DNA from: Aureimonas altamirensis
GTDB taxonomy: Bacteria > Pseudomonadota > Alphaproteobacteria > Rhizobiales > Rhizobiaceae
DNA length: 64,000 bases
Direction: 5' to 3'
Assembly: GCF_001463885.1 (NCBI RefSeq)
Contig: NZ_BBWQ01000005.1
Coordinates: forward strand, 124,001-188,000
Each line of letters opens with the position of its first letter. Within the stretch, counting starts at the first letter, position 1. Shown here piece by piece: positions 26,218 to 35,262 of the stretch. Position numbers and translations under genes: made by a program. The notes beneath the pieces were generated by a model. That model made no database searches and was not told the origin of the DNA. It worked only from the letters and a program-made list of their open reading frames with translations.

Positions 26218-27222
26218 ATGAATGAACGAACGGCGCGGCTCGGCTTTCCCGTAAAGGTGATGGCGCGGGACGATCTGAAGAGCAACGACACGCGTCGTGC
26301 GGCCAGTGATCCGCATCTGAAGGTGTCGCTCGAATATGTCGACGCGATCCTCGATCATCTGGACCGACACGATATCCGGATGTACCGGATGTCGTCGGAT
26401 CTTGCGCCCTATGCCACGCATCCGGACATGCCGCAGTTCCACGCGATGGTTGACGAAAGCCATGCCGAGCTTGCCGCGCTCGGACAGAAGGCGCGGCGGC
26501 TCGACATGCGGTTGTCGTTCCACCCATCGCAGTACATCGTGATCAACAGCCCGGACGACGCGCTCGTCGAGCGCAGCGTGCGCGACCTTCTTTCCCAGGC
26601 GCAGATGCTGGATCTCATGGAACTCGGCCCGGAAGCCGTGCTGGTTATCCATGTCGGCGGGACCTATGGCGACGTGGAAGCCGCGCGTGCACGATGGGTC
26701 GAAACCTGGCATCGGCTGCCCGAACCGGTGCGACGCCGGCTCGTTCTGGAGCATGACGACCTGCGCTTTTCCGCCGCCGACGTGCTCTGGATCCACGAGC
26801 ATACCGGCGTGCGCCTCATCTTCGATCATCAGCACTTCTGGTGCCTGAACCCGGAGCGCGCCGATCTGCGGGCCACCCTTCAAGCAATCTTGCGGACATG
26901 GCCCAGCGGCCAGCAGCCGAAGGTACACTTCTCGTCCCCGCAAACGCAGATGCGAGAGCAGGAGACGATCGATCGCAAGACAGGCAAGAAGAAGATGCGG
27001 CTGACGCAGCCCGTCTTCACCGGGCATGCCGATTTCTGCAACCCGTTCGAATTTGCCAACTTCATGCGGCAGGCGGACGGCCTTCAGTTCGACGTGATGC
27101 TGGAGGCCAAGGCCAAGGATCTGGCGCTCCTTCGGCTGCGGCCCGATCTTCTGCGCTATGCGCCCGATGTCGCCAGGCGCTTTGGCCTCGAAGGAGAGCC
27201 GTTGGACCCTCCGCCTGCCTGA
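26218..27222 (+). CDS. uvsE: UV DNA damage endonuclease (UVDE family)
   Basis: 334 residues. UVDE is a TIM-barrel, metal-dependent nuclease that nicks DNA 5' of pyrimidine dimers and other distortions, bypassing UvrABC. Family motifs are in order: IRMYRMSSDLAPYATHPD, MRLSFHPSQYIVINSP, VLVIHVGGTYGD, RLVLEHDDLRFS, RLIFDHQHFWC, KVHFSSPQTQM, HADFCNPFEFANFM and DVMLEAKAKDLALLRLRPDL. They carry the His, Glu and Asp metal ligands and the active-site lysine region. It lies 60 nt after the Mfd-like gene, in the same direction, and is probably co-transcribed. Confidence 0.93.
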   Translation: MNERTARLGFPVKVMARDDLKSNDTRRAASDPHLKVSLEYVDAILDHLDRHDIRMYRMSSDLAPYATHPDMPQFHAMVDESHAELAALGQKARRLDMRLSFHPSQYIVINSPDDALVERSVRDLLSQAQMLDLMELGPEAVLVIHVGGTYGDVEAARARWVETWHRLPEPVRRRLVLEHDDLRFSAADVLWIHEHTGVRLIFDHQHFWCLNPERADLRATLQAILRTWPSGQQPKVHFSSPQTQMREQETIDRKTGKKKMRLTQPVFTGHADFCNPFEFANFMRQADGLQFDVMLEAKAKDLALLRLRPDLLRYAPDVARRFGLEGEPLDPPPA

Positions 27223-27254
27223 TCGGTGCCCATTGGAAGCCCCCTCCGGCTGCC

Positions 27255-28814
27255 TCAGGCGCGGCCATCGGAGCGGAGGAAGGCGTCGGCGGTACGCAGG
27301 CTGAGGGCCATGATGGTCAAGGCCGGGTTGGCCGCAAGCGAGGTTGGAAACACGGAGTTGTCGGCGATCCAGAGATTGCCGATGTCGAAAGTGCGTCCGA
27401 ACCGGTCGACCACGGCGTCATCACCGCTCAGGCCCATGCGGCATGTTCCGATCGTGTGCGCGGTGCGCTCGAGTACCCAGATGTCCGTTGCGCCCGCGGC
27501 CTCCCAGAGCGAGCGCATGAACGCGACTGCGTGGGCCTTCAACGCCTTTTCGTTTTCGCCATAGGAGAAGCGGATAAGCGGCTTGGCCATCCCGTTTTCG
27601 TCCCGCTCGTCCGAGAGCGTCAGGCGGTTGTCGTCGCTTGGCAGGCATTCGCCGTTGATGCCGATGCCGGCAAGATGGTTGTAGCGATGGAGATACTCTA
27701 TCAGCTCGCGCCCCCACAGTCCGCGGCCGCGCGCAACCTGGTCCGCAAAGGTCTGCAGGACGACGCCAAGGCTCTGAACAAGATAGCCGCCGGCGAACTG
27801 AGCCTTTTCGGGGCGCACCATCTCTTCGGTCATCATCGACGACGGATAGCCACGATGCATGTGCATCTCGGGTTCGAAGGTTCCCCAGACCTGGGTCGCG
27901 ACATGGGCGGTGTAATTGCGTCCAACCTGCCCGCTGGAATTGGCAAGGCCCGTGTGCAGCAGCAGCCGGGGCGTCTCGATGGCGCCGGCGCAGAGAAAGA
28001 CGGCAGCGCAGCGCTGCCGCCGGTTGCGACCGTCTTTCGTATAGACGACGGCGCTGATGTTGCCTTGAGCGTCCCTCTCGAAGCCATGCGCCATGCACTC
28101 CGCACGGATCTCGGCCCCGTGTGCAACGGCCAGGGGCAGGTAGGTCACGTCCATAGACGACTTCGAGCCGTTGCGGCAGCCCTGGTGACAGTAACCGCAT
28201 CCCACGCAGGCATGGCGTATTCCGTGCCCTTCCTGCTCGACGCGTCGGGAGACCAGCGCGGCGGGCGCATCGGCATGGCGAACGCCAAGGGCCGTACAGG
28301 CATGCGCCATCGCGCGCGCCGGTGCGTTGCGTGCCACCGGAGGGTGCGGGTAGCGTCGGCTTTCATCCCAGGGATAGCTTGCCGGCCCGGAAACGCCGAT
28401 AAAGCGCTCGACATCCTCATAGTAGGGAACGAGCTCATCATAGCCGAGCGGCCAGTCCACGCCCTTGCCGGTCTCTGTCTGCAGGCGAAGATCGCGGCGG
28501 TCGACCCGTGGCACGAAGGCGCCCCAGTGCAACGTCGAGCCACCAACGCCGATGCCGCTGTTGTTGGCGCCGAATGCCTCGGGCGTCGCACCGCCGCTGA
28601 TCCGCTCGCGCATCCAGTAAAGGTCTGCCGAGGCAGTCTCGTCGGCAACGAACTCGCTTTCCGGATGGCGATTGGCACCGGCTTCGAGGGCCACCACCTT
28701 CAATCCCGCCCGCGCGAGTCGGGAAAGAAGAGGCGCGCCGCCCGCTCCGGTGCCGATCACCACGGCATCGACCATGTCTTCGTCCCGGTAGCGCACCATA
28801 CGATCAAGGTTCAT
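27255..28814 (-). CDS. GMC-type FAD-dependent dehydrogenase, catalytic subunit
   Basis: 519 residues from MNLDRMVRYRDEDMV; the frame is open upstream but only as antiframe of the next gene. The FAD-binding VIGTGAGGAPLLSRLARAGLKVVALEAG motif is near residues 18-45, a second FAD site is GIGVGGSTLHWGAF, and a four-cysteine cluster (CVGCGYCHQGC) is in the middle. The C-terminus has TIGTCRMG and ADNSVFPTSLAANPALTIMALSLRTAD with the catalytic His/Asn pair region. It matches the large subunit of gluconate/sorbitol-type dehydrogenases and its start overlaps the stop of a subunit-3-like gene. Confidence 0.9.
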   Translation of the reverse strand: MNLDRMVRYRDEDMVDAVVIGTGAGGAPLLSRLARAGLKVVALEAGANRHPESEFVADETASADLYWMRERISGGATPEAFGANNSGIGVGGSTLHWGAFVPRVDRRDLRLQTETGKGVDWPLGYDELVPYYEDVERFIGVSGPASYPWDESRRYPHPPVARNAPARAMAHACTALGVRHADAPAALVSRRVEQEGHGIRHACVGCGYCHQGCRNGSKSSMDVTYLPLAVAHGAEIRAECMAHGFERDAQGNISAVVYTKDGRNRRQRCAAVFLCAGAIETPRLLLHTGLANSSGQVGRNYTAHVATQVWGTFEPEMHMHRGYPSSMMTEEMVRPEKAQFAGGYLVQSLGVVLQTFADQVARGRGLWGRELIEYLHRYNHLAGIGINGECLPSDDNRLTLSDERDENGMAKPLIRFSYGENEKALKAHAVAFMRSLWEAAGATDIWVLERTAHTIGTCRMGLSGDDAVVDRFGRTFDIGNLWIADNSVFPTSLAANPALTIMALSLRTADAFLRSDGRA

Positions 28815-29434
28815 CGCGTGCCCTCGATCTCGGCATCGGTCCAGCCTTCGAAGGCTGCGCCGCCATGCGCACCGTTTGCCTGCCCCTCGTAACCGATCGA
28901 GGCGATGGCCTGGGGATGCGCTACATAAAGCCTCACGGCATCCGAACGCAGATCCTCGAACCAGTCCGACATCTGCGCGGCGTCCAGACCGGTGGCCGCG
29001 GGGCGAACGAATGTCCCTTCCGCGATGGTGGTCAGCATACGCTGCTGCGCGGCCGTCGGCAGACCCGCGAAGCCCGATGCGCCATCCCGCCGGCTTGCGG
29101 CATCGAGCGTATCGAGCGCCAGGGCATAGGCCTTTGCGTCGTCCGGCAGGCGCTCGGTGCGCCACCCGTTACCAGCCCGCGAATGGAGGTTCATATCTAT
29201 GCGCTTTGCAAGATCGAGGCCCGGTATGTCATGCGGAACCACTTGCGCCAGAACCGCACGCAGGGTGCGGTACTGCGACCCTGTCAGGCATTTGGGGGCC
29301 TCGTCGGCCAGGTCCGGCTGCGCACGATCTGCAAGGATTGCAGCAAGACGCGGCGAGACGCGGTTTTCGTCATCATGGCGCATCTGCACGTGGTCGGTCA
29401 GGCTGCGATGGTTTTCCGACAACGGCCCGCTCAT
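28811..29434 (-). CDS. Gluconate 2-dehydrogenase subunit 3-like protein
   Basis: 207 residues from the ATG at 29434. The segment CLTGSQYRTLRAVLAQVVPHDIPGLDLAKRIDMNLHS, followed by DTLDAASRRDGASGFAGLPTAAQQRMLTTIAEGTF and DAVRLYVAHPQAIASIGYEGQAN, is that of the small partner of GMC-type dehydrogenases. Unlike many family members it shows no obvious Tat leader. It overlaps the large subunit by 4 nt downstream and the GH15 gene by 4 nt upstream. No cytochrome subunit is encoded nearby, so the electron acceptor is not evident. Confidence 0.82.
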   Translation of the reverse strand: MSGPLSENHRSLTDHVQMRHDDENRVSPRLAAILADRAQPDLADEAPKCLTGSQYRTLRAVLAQVVPHDIPGLDLAKRIDMNLHSRAGNGWRTERLPDDAKAYALALDTLDAASRRDGASGFAGLPTAAQQRMLTTIAEGTFVRPAATGLDAAQMSDWFEDLRSDAVRLYVAHPQAIASIGYEGQANGAHGGAAFEGWTDAEIEGTR

Positions 29435-31263
29435 TCTGCCTCCTCGCCACAAAGCGTCGACATCGCCATGATATGTGCGAGGTGGCTGAGGCCTTGCGGC
29501 ATGTTGCCGAGGTAGGCGCCGGTCGCCGGGTCGATCATTTCGGAAAGCACTCCGGCGCCATGCTCCAGCGCACGGTCCAGTCCGGTCAGCCTTTGGCGCG
29601 CTTCCCCGGCCTGCCCGAGGATCGCCCAGGCCTCCACCATCCAGTATGAGCAGGCGAGGAAGCAGCCTTCCTCTTTCTCCGCGCCGGAGTAGCGGTAGTG
29701 GAACGGCCCTTTGCCGAGTTCCCGGTCGATGGCTTCGAGCGTCGCGCGAAGGCGGTCGCGGCCGTCGAAGCCGAAGCGCACGGCAAGCGCCAATGAAGCA
29801 TCCAGGCGCGTCGTGCCGGGGTACATGGTGAAGGCGCCGGCCTTCTCGGACCAGCAATGCTCTTCGATCCAGGCGGCGATCCGGTCGCGTTCGCGGGTCC
29901 AGCGCTCGCGACATGTCGTGGGAAGCTGCCCGGCATCGGCCAGCTCCACCGCGCGGGCAAGTGCCTGCCAGCAGCTTATCTTCGACATCGTGTAGTGCTG
30001 GATGTCTTCCAGCTCCCAGATGCCGCTGTCCGGGGTGCGCCACAGATCGGCGCACTCGTCGGCCAGGCCGGAAAGCGTCGCGGCACTGCGGTTATCGAGT
30101 ATGTTGCCGCGCTCCACGAAGCGTGACGCCGTCTCGAAAATATCGCCATAGACTCCGTGCTGGCGCTGCTTGGCGGCGACGTTTCCGGTGACGACCGGCT
30201 TGGAGCCCTGATAACCGGGCATTGCCCATTCATGGACGCCGGAGACGGGACCGCCGTCGAGCGCGTAGCAGACCTGCGTGCCGTGCTCTTCGATCTGGTC
30301 GAGCAGCCACGAGAACGCCGCCTTCGCCTCGGCTTCCGCACCGGCGGCAAGGAACGCCTTGATGGTGTAGCCGGCGTCACGCACCCAGGCGTAGCGGTAA
30401 TCGTAGTTCTTCGGGCCGCCGATCTTTTCGGGAAGCGAGGTTGTCGGGGCAGCGGCGATGGCGCCCGAGGGCGAAAACAAAAGCAGTTTCAAGGCTAGCG
30501 CGCTGCGCAGGAAAGCATGGCGGTTTTCCCCGTCATAGGCGACCCGGTCGGCCCAGACCCGCCACTCATTGTCGGAAATGTCGATCCGCTCGTCGATCTC
30601 CTCGATCGATGGAACGACAAGCGGACCGTCGCTGCAGACGACGATGGCCAGCGTGCGCTTCTCACCCTCGTGCATTTCGAAGCGGCCGGACACGCATTCG
30701 TCGGACCAATCCATTTCGAGCTCCGGCGAATGCAGGAACAACCCCAGTACCGTCCCGACATTGAACACGGTCTGCTTGCCGATGGTCGAATGATAGGGAT
30801 TTACCGTGTCGCCGCGACGGCCCGGCCGCATCAGAACATCGAAGGTGAGGGAACCGCTGACGCATTCGACACGGCGTGCGAGTTCGCCCCAGGGCAGGCG
30901 TCCCGCCGTGCCGCTGTTCAGCGACTCCGTCATGACCGCTTTGCCCCTGGCCGTGGTGAACACGGTCTCGAAGACGTTGCTGGCCTCGCGATAGCGCTGC
31001 TCGACCTCGAACGGCTCGTCCGGGCAGATCACGAACCGGCCGCCATTCTCGCCGTCGAGCAAGCGGTCGAAGAGCGGGGGTGAATCCATGTTCGGAACGC
31101 ACCACCAGTCTATCGAGCCATCGGCCCCGGACAGCGCAACCGAACGCCCTTCGCCGATGGCTCCATAATCCTCCAGCGCCAAATACCCATCCGTGCGTTC
31201 TCCGCGGCGACGGTCTCTGAGGTTTCCGGGAAGCAAGGTGGCAACGCGCTCGAAAAAGGTCAT
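29431..31263 (-). CDS. Glycoside hydrolase family 15 protein (glucoamylase/trehalase-like)
   Basis: 610 residues. An N-terminal beta-sandwich part begins YLALEDYGAIGEGRSVALSGADGSIDWWCVPNMDSPPLFDRLL, and an (alpha/alpha)6 catalytic barrel follows with YDYRYAWVRDAGYTIKAFLAAG, GPVSGVHEWAMPGYQGSKPV, GIWELEDIQHYTMSKISCWQALARAVELAD, and EEGCFLACSYWMVEAWAILG near the end. These acidic residues (E in GIWEL, E near EEGCFLACSYW) are the usual catalytic pair region. No signal peptide, so it acts in the cytoplasm on trehalose or an alpha-glucan oligomer. Encoded in a chain of overlapping genes with the GMC dehydrogenase and an SDR. Confidence 0.9.
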   Translation of the reverse strand: MTFFERVATLLPGNLRDRRRGERTDGYLALEDYGAIGEGRSVALSGADGSIDWWCVPNMDSPPLFDRLLDGENGGRFVICPDEPFEVEQRYREASNVFETVFTTARGKAVMTESLNSGTAGRLPWGELARRVECVSGSLTFDVLMRPGRRGDTVNPYHSTIGKQTVFNVGTVLGLFLHSPELEMDWSDECVSGRFEMHEGEKRTLAIVVCSDGPLVVPSIEEIDERIDISDNEWRVWADRVAYDGENRHAFLRSALALKLLLFSPSGAIAAAPTTSLPEKIGGPKNYDYRYAWVRDAGYTIKAFLAAGAEAEAKAAFSWLLDQIEEHGTQVCYALDGGPVSGVHEWAMPGYQGSKPVVTGNVAAKQRQHGVYGDIFETASRFVERGNILDNRSAATLSGLADECADLWRTPDSGIWELEDIQHYTMSKISCWQALARAVELADAGQLPTTCRERWTRERDRIAAWIEEHCWSEKAGAFTMYPGTTRLDASLALAVRFGFDGRDRLRATLEAIDRELGKGPFHYRYSGAEKEEGCFLACSYWMVEAWAILGQAGEARQRLTGLDRALEHGAGVLSEMIDPATGAYLGNMPQGLSHLAHIMAMSTLCGEEAE

Positions 31264-32258
31264 CCACGCTTCCCCAGGGTGCCACGTGTCAGGGCCCTCA
31301 ATGCCGCGCCTGCGAGCAGCAGGCCGCCGGCAGCAGCCACCTTGAGCAGGCGCACATCACGGCTCGTTATGTACTCGGAGCGAGAGCCGACGACATCTCG
31401 CGTCCTCGGCCCATCGATGCGGGCCAGCCCTTCCGCTGGCGCTGCGAGGTTGCCGTCGCGGGGCGGCATCGCATCGCCTTGCTGCGCCTGCATCATGCTC
31501 GCCGCCTTTCGGTCCGCGATGCCCGGCGCCAATGCCTGGCCGAGCGCCATCATCATCGTCGACCGCCCAACCCAGATCTCGCGCTGCGGATTGCGGACGG
31601 AAGAGTAGACGGCCTCGGCACACAGGCGCGGATCGAACAAGGGGTCCGGGATGACCTGTTCATGGCCGGTGCGATTGCGCGCCCAGGTTGGTTGCGGTGT
31701 GTTCACCCCCGGCAGGTAAACGACAGACAGGGTAATCGGCGACTTTTCGGCGATCAGTTCGCTCCGCAGCGAGTCCGTGAATCCGCCGACGGCGGCCTTT
31801 GCCGCGCAGTAGGCGGCCTGCAGGGGCGCTGCCCGTATGGCAAGGCCGGACGAGACCTGAATGATCGCGCCTTTTCCCTGACGGCGCATCTGGCGCAGCG
31901 CAGCAAGCGTGCCGTAGACCTGCGAAAGGTAGGTGGATGCCGCAACCTGCTGGTATTCCTCGGGGGTGATCTCATGAGCGGGCGCGACGACCGTAGTCAT
32001 CGCATTGTTGACCCACGCGTCGATCCGCCCGAACTCGGCGATCACACGGTCGGCTGCGGCGCTGACTGCGGCTGGGTCCGCAACGTCGGCCTCTATTGTT
32101 AGAACACCGCCGCCATGGCGTTCGAACTGTCGTTTCGCCTCGTCCAAGCGGGCGGCACCACGGGCGAGAATAGCGACCTGCCAGCCGGATTTCGCAAAGC
32201 GTTCGGCAATCGCAAGCCCGATCCCGGCGCTCGCACCGGTGACAACCGCTACTTTCAT
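31260..32258 (-). CDS. Short-chain dehydrogenase/reductase with C-terminal membrane anchor
   Basis: 332 residues. The NAD(P) motif TGASAGIG is at about 7-14, NNAMTT replaces the usual NNAG, the active serine is in IIQVSSGLAIRAAPLQAAYCAAKAAV and the YxxxK pair is YCAAK. After the Rossmann domain (about 250 residues) a variable linker leads to a hydrophobic C-terminal segment (LLKVAAAGGLLLAGAALRAL), a likely single membrane span. Its stop overlaps the GH15 start, making it first in a four-gene chain of overlapping frames that ends with the GMC dehydrogenase. Substrate unknown. Confidence 0.88.
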   Translation of the reverse strand: MKVAVVTGASAGIGLAIAERFAKSGWQVAILARGAARLDEAKRQFERHGGGVLTIEADVADPAAVSAAADRVIAEFGRIDAWVNNAMTTVVAPAHEITPEEYQQVAASTYLSQVYGTLAALRQMRRQGKGAIIQVSSGLAIRAAPLQAAYCAAKAAVGGFTDSLRSELIAEKSPITLSVVYLPGVNTPQPTWARNRTGHEQVIPDPLFDPRLCAEAVYSSVRNPQREIWVGRSTMMMALGQALAPGIADRKAASMMQAQQGDAMPPRDGNLAAPAEGLARIDGPRTRDVVGSRSEYITSRDVRLLKVAAAGGLLLAGAALRALTRGTLGKRG

Positions 32259-32490
32259 TCTCTGTCTCTCCTGGAATGCGCAAGTCGGTGAAGACGATTA
32301 CCGATGCGCCAGGTAGGAGGAGCGGTGATTGCCTTGCGTTGCACAACGTGGAAAGCCCGAAGACGTTTCTGTGAAATTGTGCGTTGCAGGTGCGACCAAT
32401 TAGCCAGCTCGCGATATGGGGAAGGGAACCACGCCGACCGCCGCATGTTCCGCGTCACCGAGACCTGAACATAGATGCAATTGGAACACC

Positions 32491-33315
32491 GTGGCTCTTA
32501 CTCTTCTCATCGTCGCCAGCGAAACCGCCGAGCAGCAGGAGGATCGTCGCAAGTCCTCGGGCGCTGCCTCCCATGAAACATACGCAGCGACGCTCCGGGA
32601 GCTGGAGCCCGGCGTCAGCATTCACAATTGCTCCTGCATCGACGGTTCGGACTTGCCTGACCTGAGCATCATCGACGGCGTTCTTTATGCGGGATCGCCC
32701 ATAGCCATGCATAAGGAGTCGACGGAAACACGCGCAGCAGCCCGCTTTGCGACCGCTCTCTTCGACGCCGGCGTACCGGCCTTCGGATCTTGCGCAGGTC
32801 TGCAGATCGCCGCCGTCGCTTCCGGCGGAACATGCCGCCCCCGGCGGCAGGCCATGGAGGCCGGCTTCGCCCGGGGGATCACCGCGACCGAAGCGGGACG
32901 TACCCACCCCATGTTGCACGGACGCCCGATCGTATGGGATGCCCCTGCAATGCACTCCGGCATTGTCGAGGCTCTTGGCCCCGGTGGAACGGTTCTGGCG
33001 CAGACGCGAAGCACGCCGATAGAGGCCGCCGAAATCCGCTTCGGCAATGGTGTCTTCTGGGGCGTCCAGTACCATCCGGAACTGACGATCACCGAAATTG
33101 CCGGTGCCCTGCGTCGTCAGGCGCAAGACCTGGTCGAGGCAGGGATGAGCCGCAGCGAACAATCGGTAAATGACTATGCTGCCGCGCTCGAGGATCTGGA
33201 CGAAGGCGGTGGACCGGACACGGCCTGGCAGATCGGGATCGACGAGGAAGTCACGATCGCAACACGGCGAACGACGGAGCTCCGTAACTTTCTGTCGCGG
33301 GTGAAGACGGCCTAG
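32491..33315 (+). CDS. Class I glutamine amidotransferase-like protein
   Basis: 274 residues from a GTG at 32491 preceded by TTGGAA; the frame is open a further 25 codons upstream without a convincing start. The nucleophile Cys 101 is in FGSCAGLQIAAVASGG (the usual GxCxG elbow reads GSCAG), and the catalytic His-Glu pair is in FWGVQYHPELTITEI. The last 70 residues extend past the amidotransferase domain and are helical and acidic (YAAALEDLDEGGGPDTAWQIGIDEE). GMP-synthase-type glutaminase domains of this kind release ammonia from glutamine or hydrolyse gamma-glutamyl compounds; no synthase partner is adjacent. Confidence 0.85.
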   Translation: MALTLLIVASETAEQQEDRRKSSGAASHETYAATLRELEPGVSIHNCSCIDGSDLPDLSIIDGVLYAGSPIAMHKESTETRAAARFATALFDAGVPAFGSCAGLQIAAVASGGTCRPRRQAMEAGFARGITATEAGRTHPMLHGRPIVWDAPAMHSGIVEALGPGGTVLAQTRSTPIEAAEIRFGNGVFWGVQYHPELTITEIAGALRRQAQDLVEAGMSRSEQSVNDYAAALEDLDEGGGPDTAWQIGIDEEVTIATRRTTELRNFLSRVKTA

Positions 33316-33370
33316 CTCGCGCGCGACGTTTGGCAATTCACCGCATGTGCCCGTTCCATGCCCGCCGGCA

Positions 33371-34396
33371 TCACGCGCGGCGTGGAAGGTGCTGCACCAC
33401 GACGTTCGGCACGCGATACAGCCAGTCCAGGCCCACGCGTCTGGCGGTAACGTAGATCGCCATGGCGACCGCTATGGCCACCACCATCGTAAACGGAACA
33501 CCCCAGTAGCGCAGCAGCGGCACATGGATGGCATAGGCCGCCAGACCGGCCGCGAGAAGCGAGACGACGGGCGTATGCCCGACATAAATCGGCAACGAGT
33601 TGCGACCGAAATAGCCAAGCGTCTCCCGCACCGGCGCAAGCCGTGCGGCGTAGACCGCAACTGCGCTGGCCGTAGCCAAGGCCACCGCCGACAAAGCCGT
33701 GCGGCCTATGCCGAAGGCCATGCCATCCAGCGCCGGCAATGCCGCGAGCAACGCCGTAAAGAGACCGCCTCCGATCAGCAGCACCGGCAACGGCCTCTGG
33801 CCCAGCCATTCCACAGCTGGCGCCCCGAACCAGGCCCCGGCAAGAAAGAACGGCGCGTAGGCCAGCACATTGTGATGGGCGAAACTGGTAAGCGGCAGAA
33901 AGCCTGCAAAGGTTGCAACCGAGATGGCCGTAGCCCCGGCCAGGGCCGGCATGGCCCAGGGGCGCAGTGCCTTGGCGACAATCGCGTAAAGGGCCAGTGC
34001 CCAGATGAACCAAAGGCCGGAGCTGGGAACAAGCCAGGCCGTCAGCAGGTCGGCGTGGAGATCGCCCTCCTGCGGTGTCAGCGTGTTATCGATGGCGTAG
34101 CGATAGAAGTAGAAGCGGATCAGCGTCCAGAGCGCGAAGAGATACGCGAAAAGCAGAATGCGGCGCCGAAAGAGATCGCCCCAGCTCCGCCGAAACATGC
34201 CAGCCGCCAGAAAGCCCGAAATGCAGAAAAACAGCGGCATTCGTACCGGCTCCATCAGCGTGTTGAGCTGAACGAAGGCATAGGATGCCTGATCTTCAAG
34301 CCGCAGGTACATGGTGGAATGATACAGAACCACCAGCAGTATCGAACCGCCCTTCGCGACATCGAGCCAATCGATGCGTTCGGCATGATGAGCCAT
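33371..34396 (-). CDS. Acyltransferase family 3 membrane protein
   Basis: 341 residues from MAHHAERIDWLDVAKG, with GGAGGAAATCC just upstream. About ten hydrophobic spans and the opening IDWLDVAKGGSILLVVLYHSTMYL, in which the conserved His of the H(x)3-type motif lies, followed by MPLFFCISGFLAAGMFRR, identify an OafA/NolL-like acyltransferase. A late GRNSLPIYVGHTPVVSLLA segment is also typical. Such proteins O-acetylate surface glycans, glucans or antibiotics. It stands apart from other polysaccharide genes except the GT29-like gene next to it. Confidence 0.9.
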   Translation of the reverse strand: MAHHAERIDWLDVAKGGSILLVVLYHSTMYLRLEDQASYAFVQLNTLMEPVRMPLFFCISGFLAAGMFRRSWGDLFRRRILLFAYLFALWTLIRFYFYRYAIDNTLTPQEGDLHADLLTAWLVPSSGLWFIWALALYAIVAKALRPWAMPALAGATAISVATFAGFLPLTSFAHHNVLAYAPFFLAGAWFGAPAVEWLGQRPLPVLLIGGGLFTALLAALPALDGMAFGIGRTALSAVALATASAVAVYAARLAPVRETLGYFGRNSLPIYVGHTPVVSLLAAGLAAYAIHVPLLRYWGVPFTMVVAIAVAMAIYVTARRVGLDWLYRVPNVVVQHLPRRA

Positions 34397-34555
34397 GGAT
34401 TTCCTCCGTCCGAACCGCAGCGGCTGGATAAGAATGCACCATTGACTTATGATTGTGACAGAAACCTGCCGCAGTGCAATATGCCGCTTCGCGCGGGCGG
34501 TCTCCGACCTGCACACCCGGCGTTGCCGCTACGCTGAAGAGTTAAGCGCAATGGG

Positions 34556-35143
34556 CTATCGAAGGGGTTTTAGCTCCAGCGCGCCCCTGCGGTGCTGCTC
34601 CTGGAACCAGGAGCGTTCCGCCGACCAGGGATGCAGCGGCCATCCTGTAAAACCGAAACCATAGATGGCAATCGTCCAATCCGGATGGCGCCGTAGCAGA
34701 TCGAAGGCGACGAGATAGCCGGTGCTGGGACATATCGGATCGATGGCGCCGAACGCACGCAGCGCTTCACGAGCAGCATCGTGAATGTCCTCATCCAACG
34801 TCCGCGGCCGCAGGTCGAAGGGCGCCAGGGCCAGTGTCATTTCCTGCGTCCAGCACAGACCGGATGGCCCGTCCTGCAGGAGAGGGAACGGGAAGATGAC
34901 TTCGCTCGCACTGCGAAGCGCGGTCATACTGTCGAAACCGTTGTCCTTGACCCACTCCTGGGGCTGGCCGCCTCGATTCACAAGCGCAAGATGGGTCACC
35001 CGCTGGCCGGCCCACCGACCAAGGCCGGGAGCATTGTTGAATCGTACGACCATGTTGCAAGCATCGATTTCCGACGAGAGATCGGCCATGTCGGGCGCGT
35101 TTCCGACGATTGCAACGGTCATGGCGCAGTCTGTCACCGTCAT
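34556..35143 (-). CDS. GT29-like (sialyltransferase-type) glycosyltransferase
   Basis: About 195 residues from an ATG at 35143 (MTVTDCAMTVAIVGNAPD); the ATG 7 codons later is an alternative. The sequence follows the sialylmotif layout of family GT29: a first motif VAIVGNAPDMADLSSEIDACNMVVRFNNAPGLGRWAGQRVTHLALVNRGG and a second motif CPSTGYLVAFDLLRRHPDWTIAIYGFGFTGWPLHPWSAERSWFQEQH. Rhizobial homologues are often named urease operon accessory proteins without evidence of that role. The donor sugar is unknown, and true sialyl transfer should not be assumed. No signal or membrane span. Confidence 0.7.
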   Translation of the reverse strand: MTVTDCAMTVAIVGNAPDMADLSSEIDACNMVVRFNNAPGLGRWAGQRVTHLALVNRGGQPQEWVKDNGFDSMTALRSASEVIFPFPLLQDGPSGLCWTQEMTLALAPFDLRPRTLDEDIHDAAREALRAFGAIDPICPSTGYLVAFDLLRRHPDWTIAIYGFGFTGWPLHPWSAERSWFQEQHRRGALELKPLR

Positions 35144-35262
35144 ATCGGTATCCGCTTGGTGTCCATTGTCGGCAACGTCGCCCGGACGGTTCGGTTGCCC
35201 ATTGGGCGAAGGGATTTTCCAAGGACGCACACTTAAGTTCAGTTCCGGGGATTGCGCCGTTC

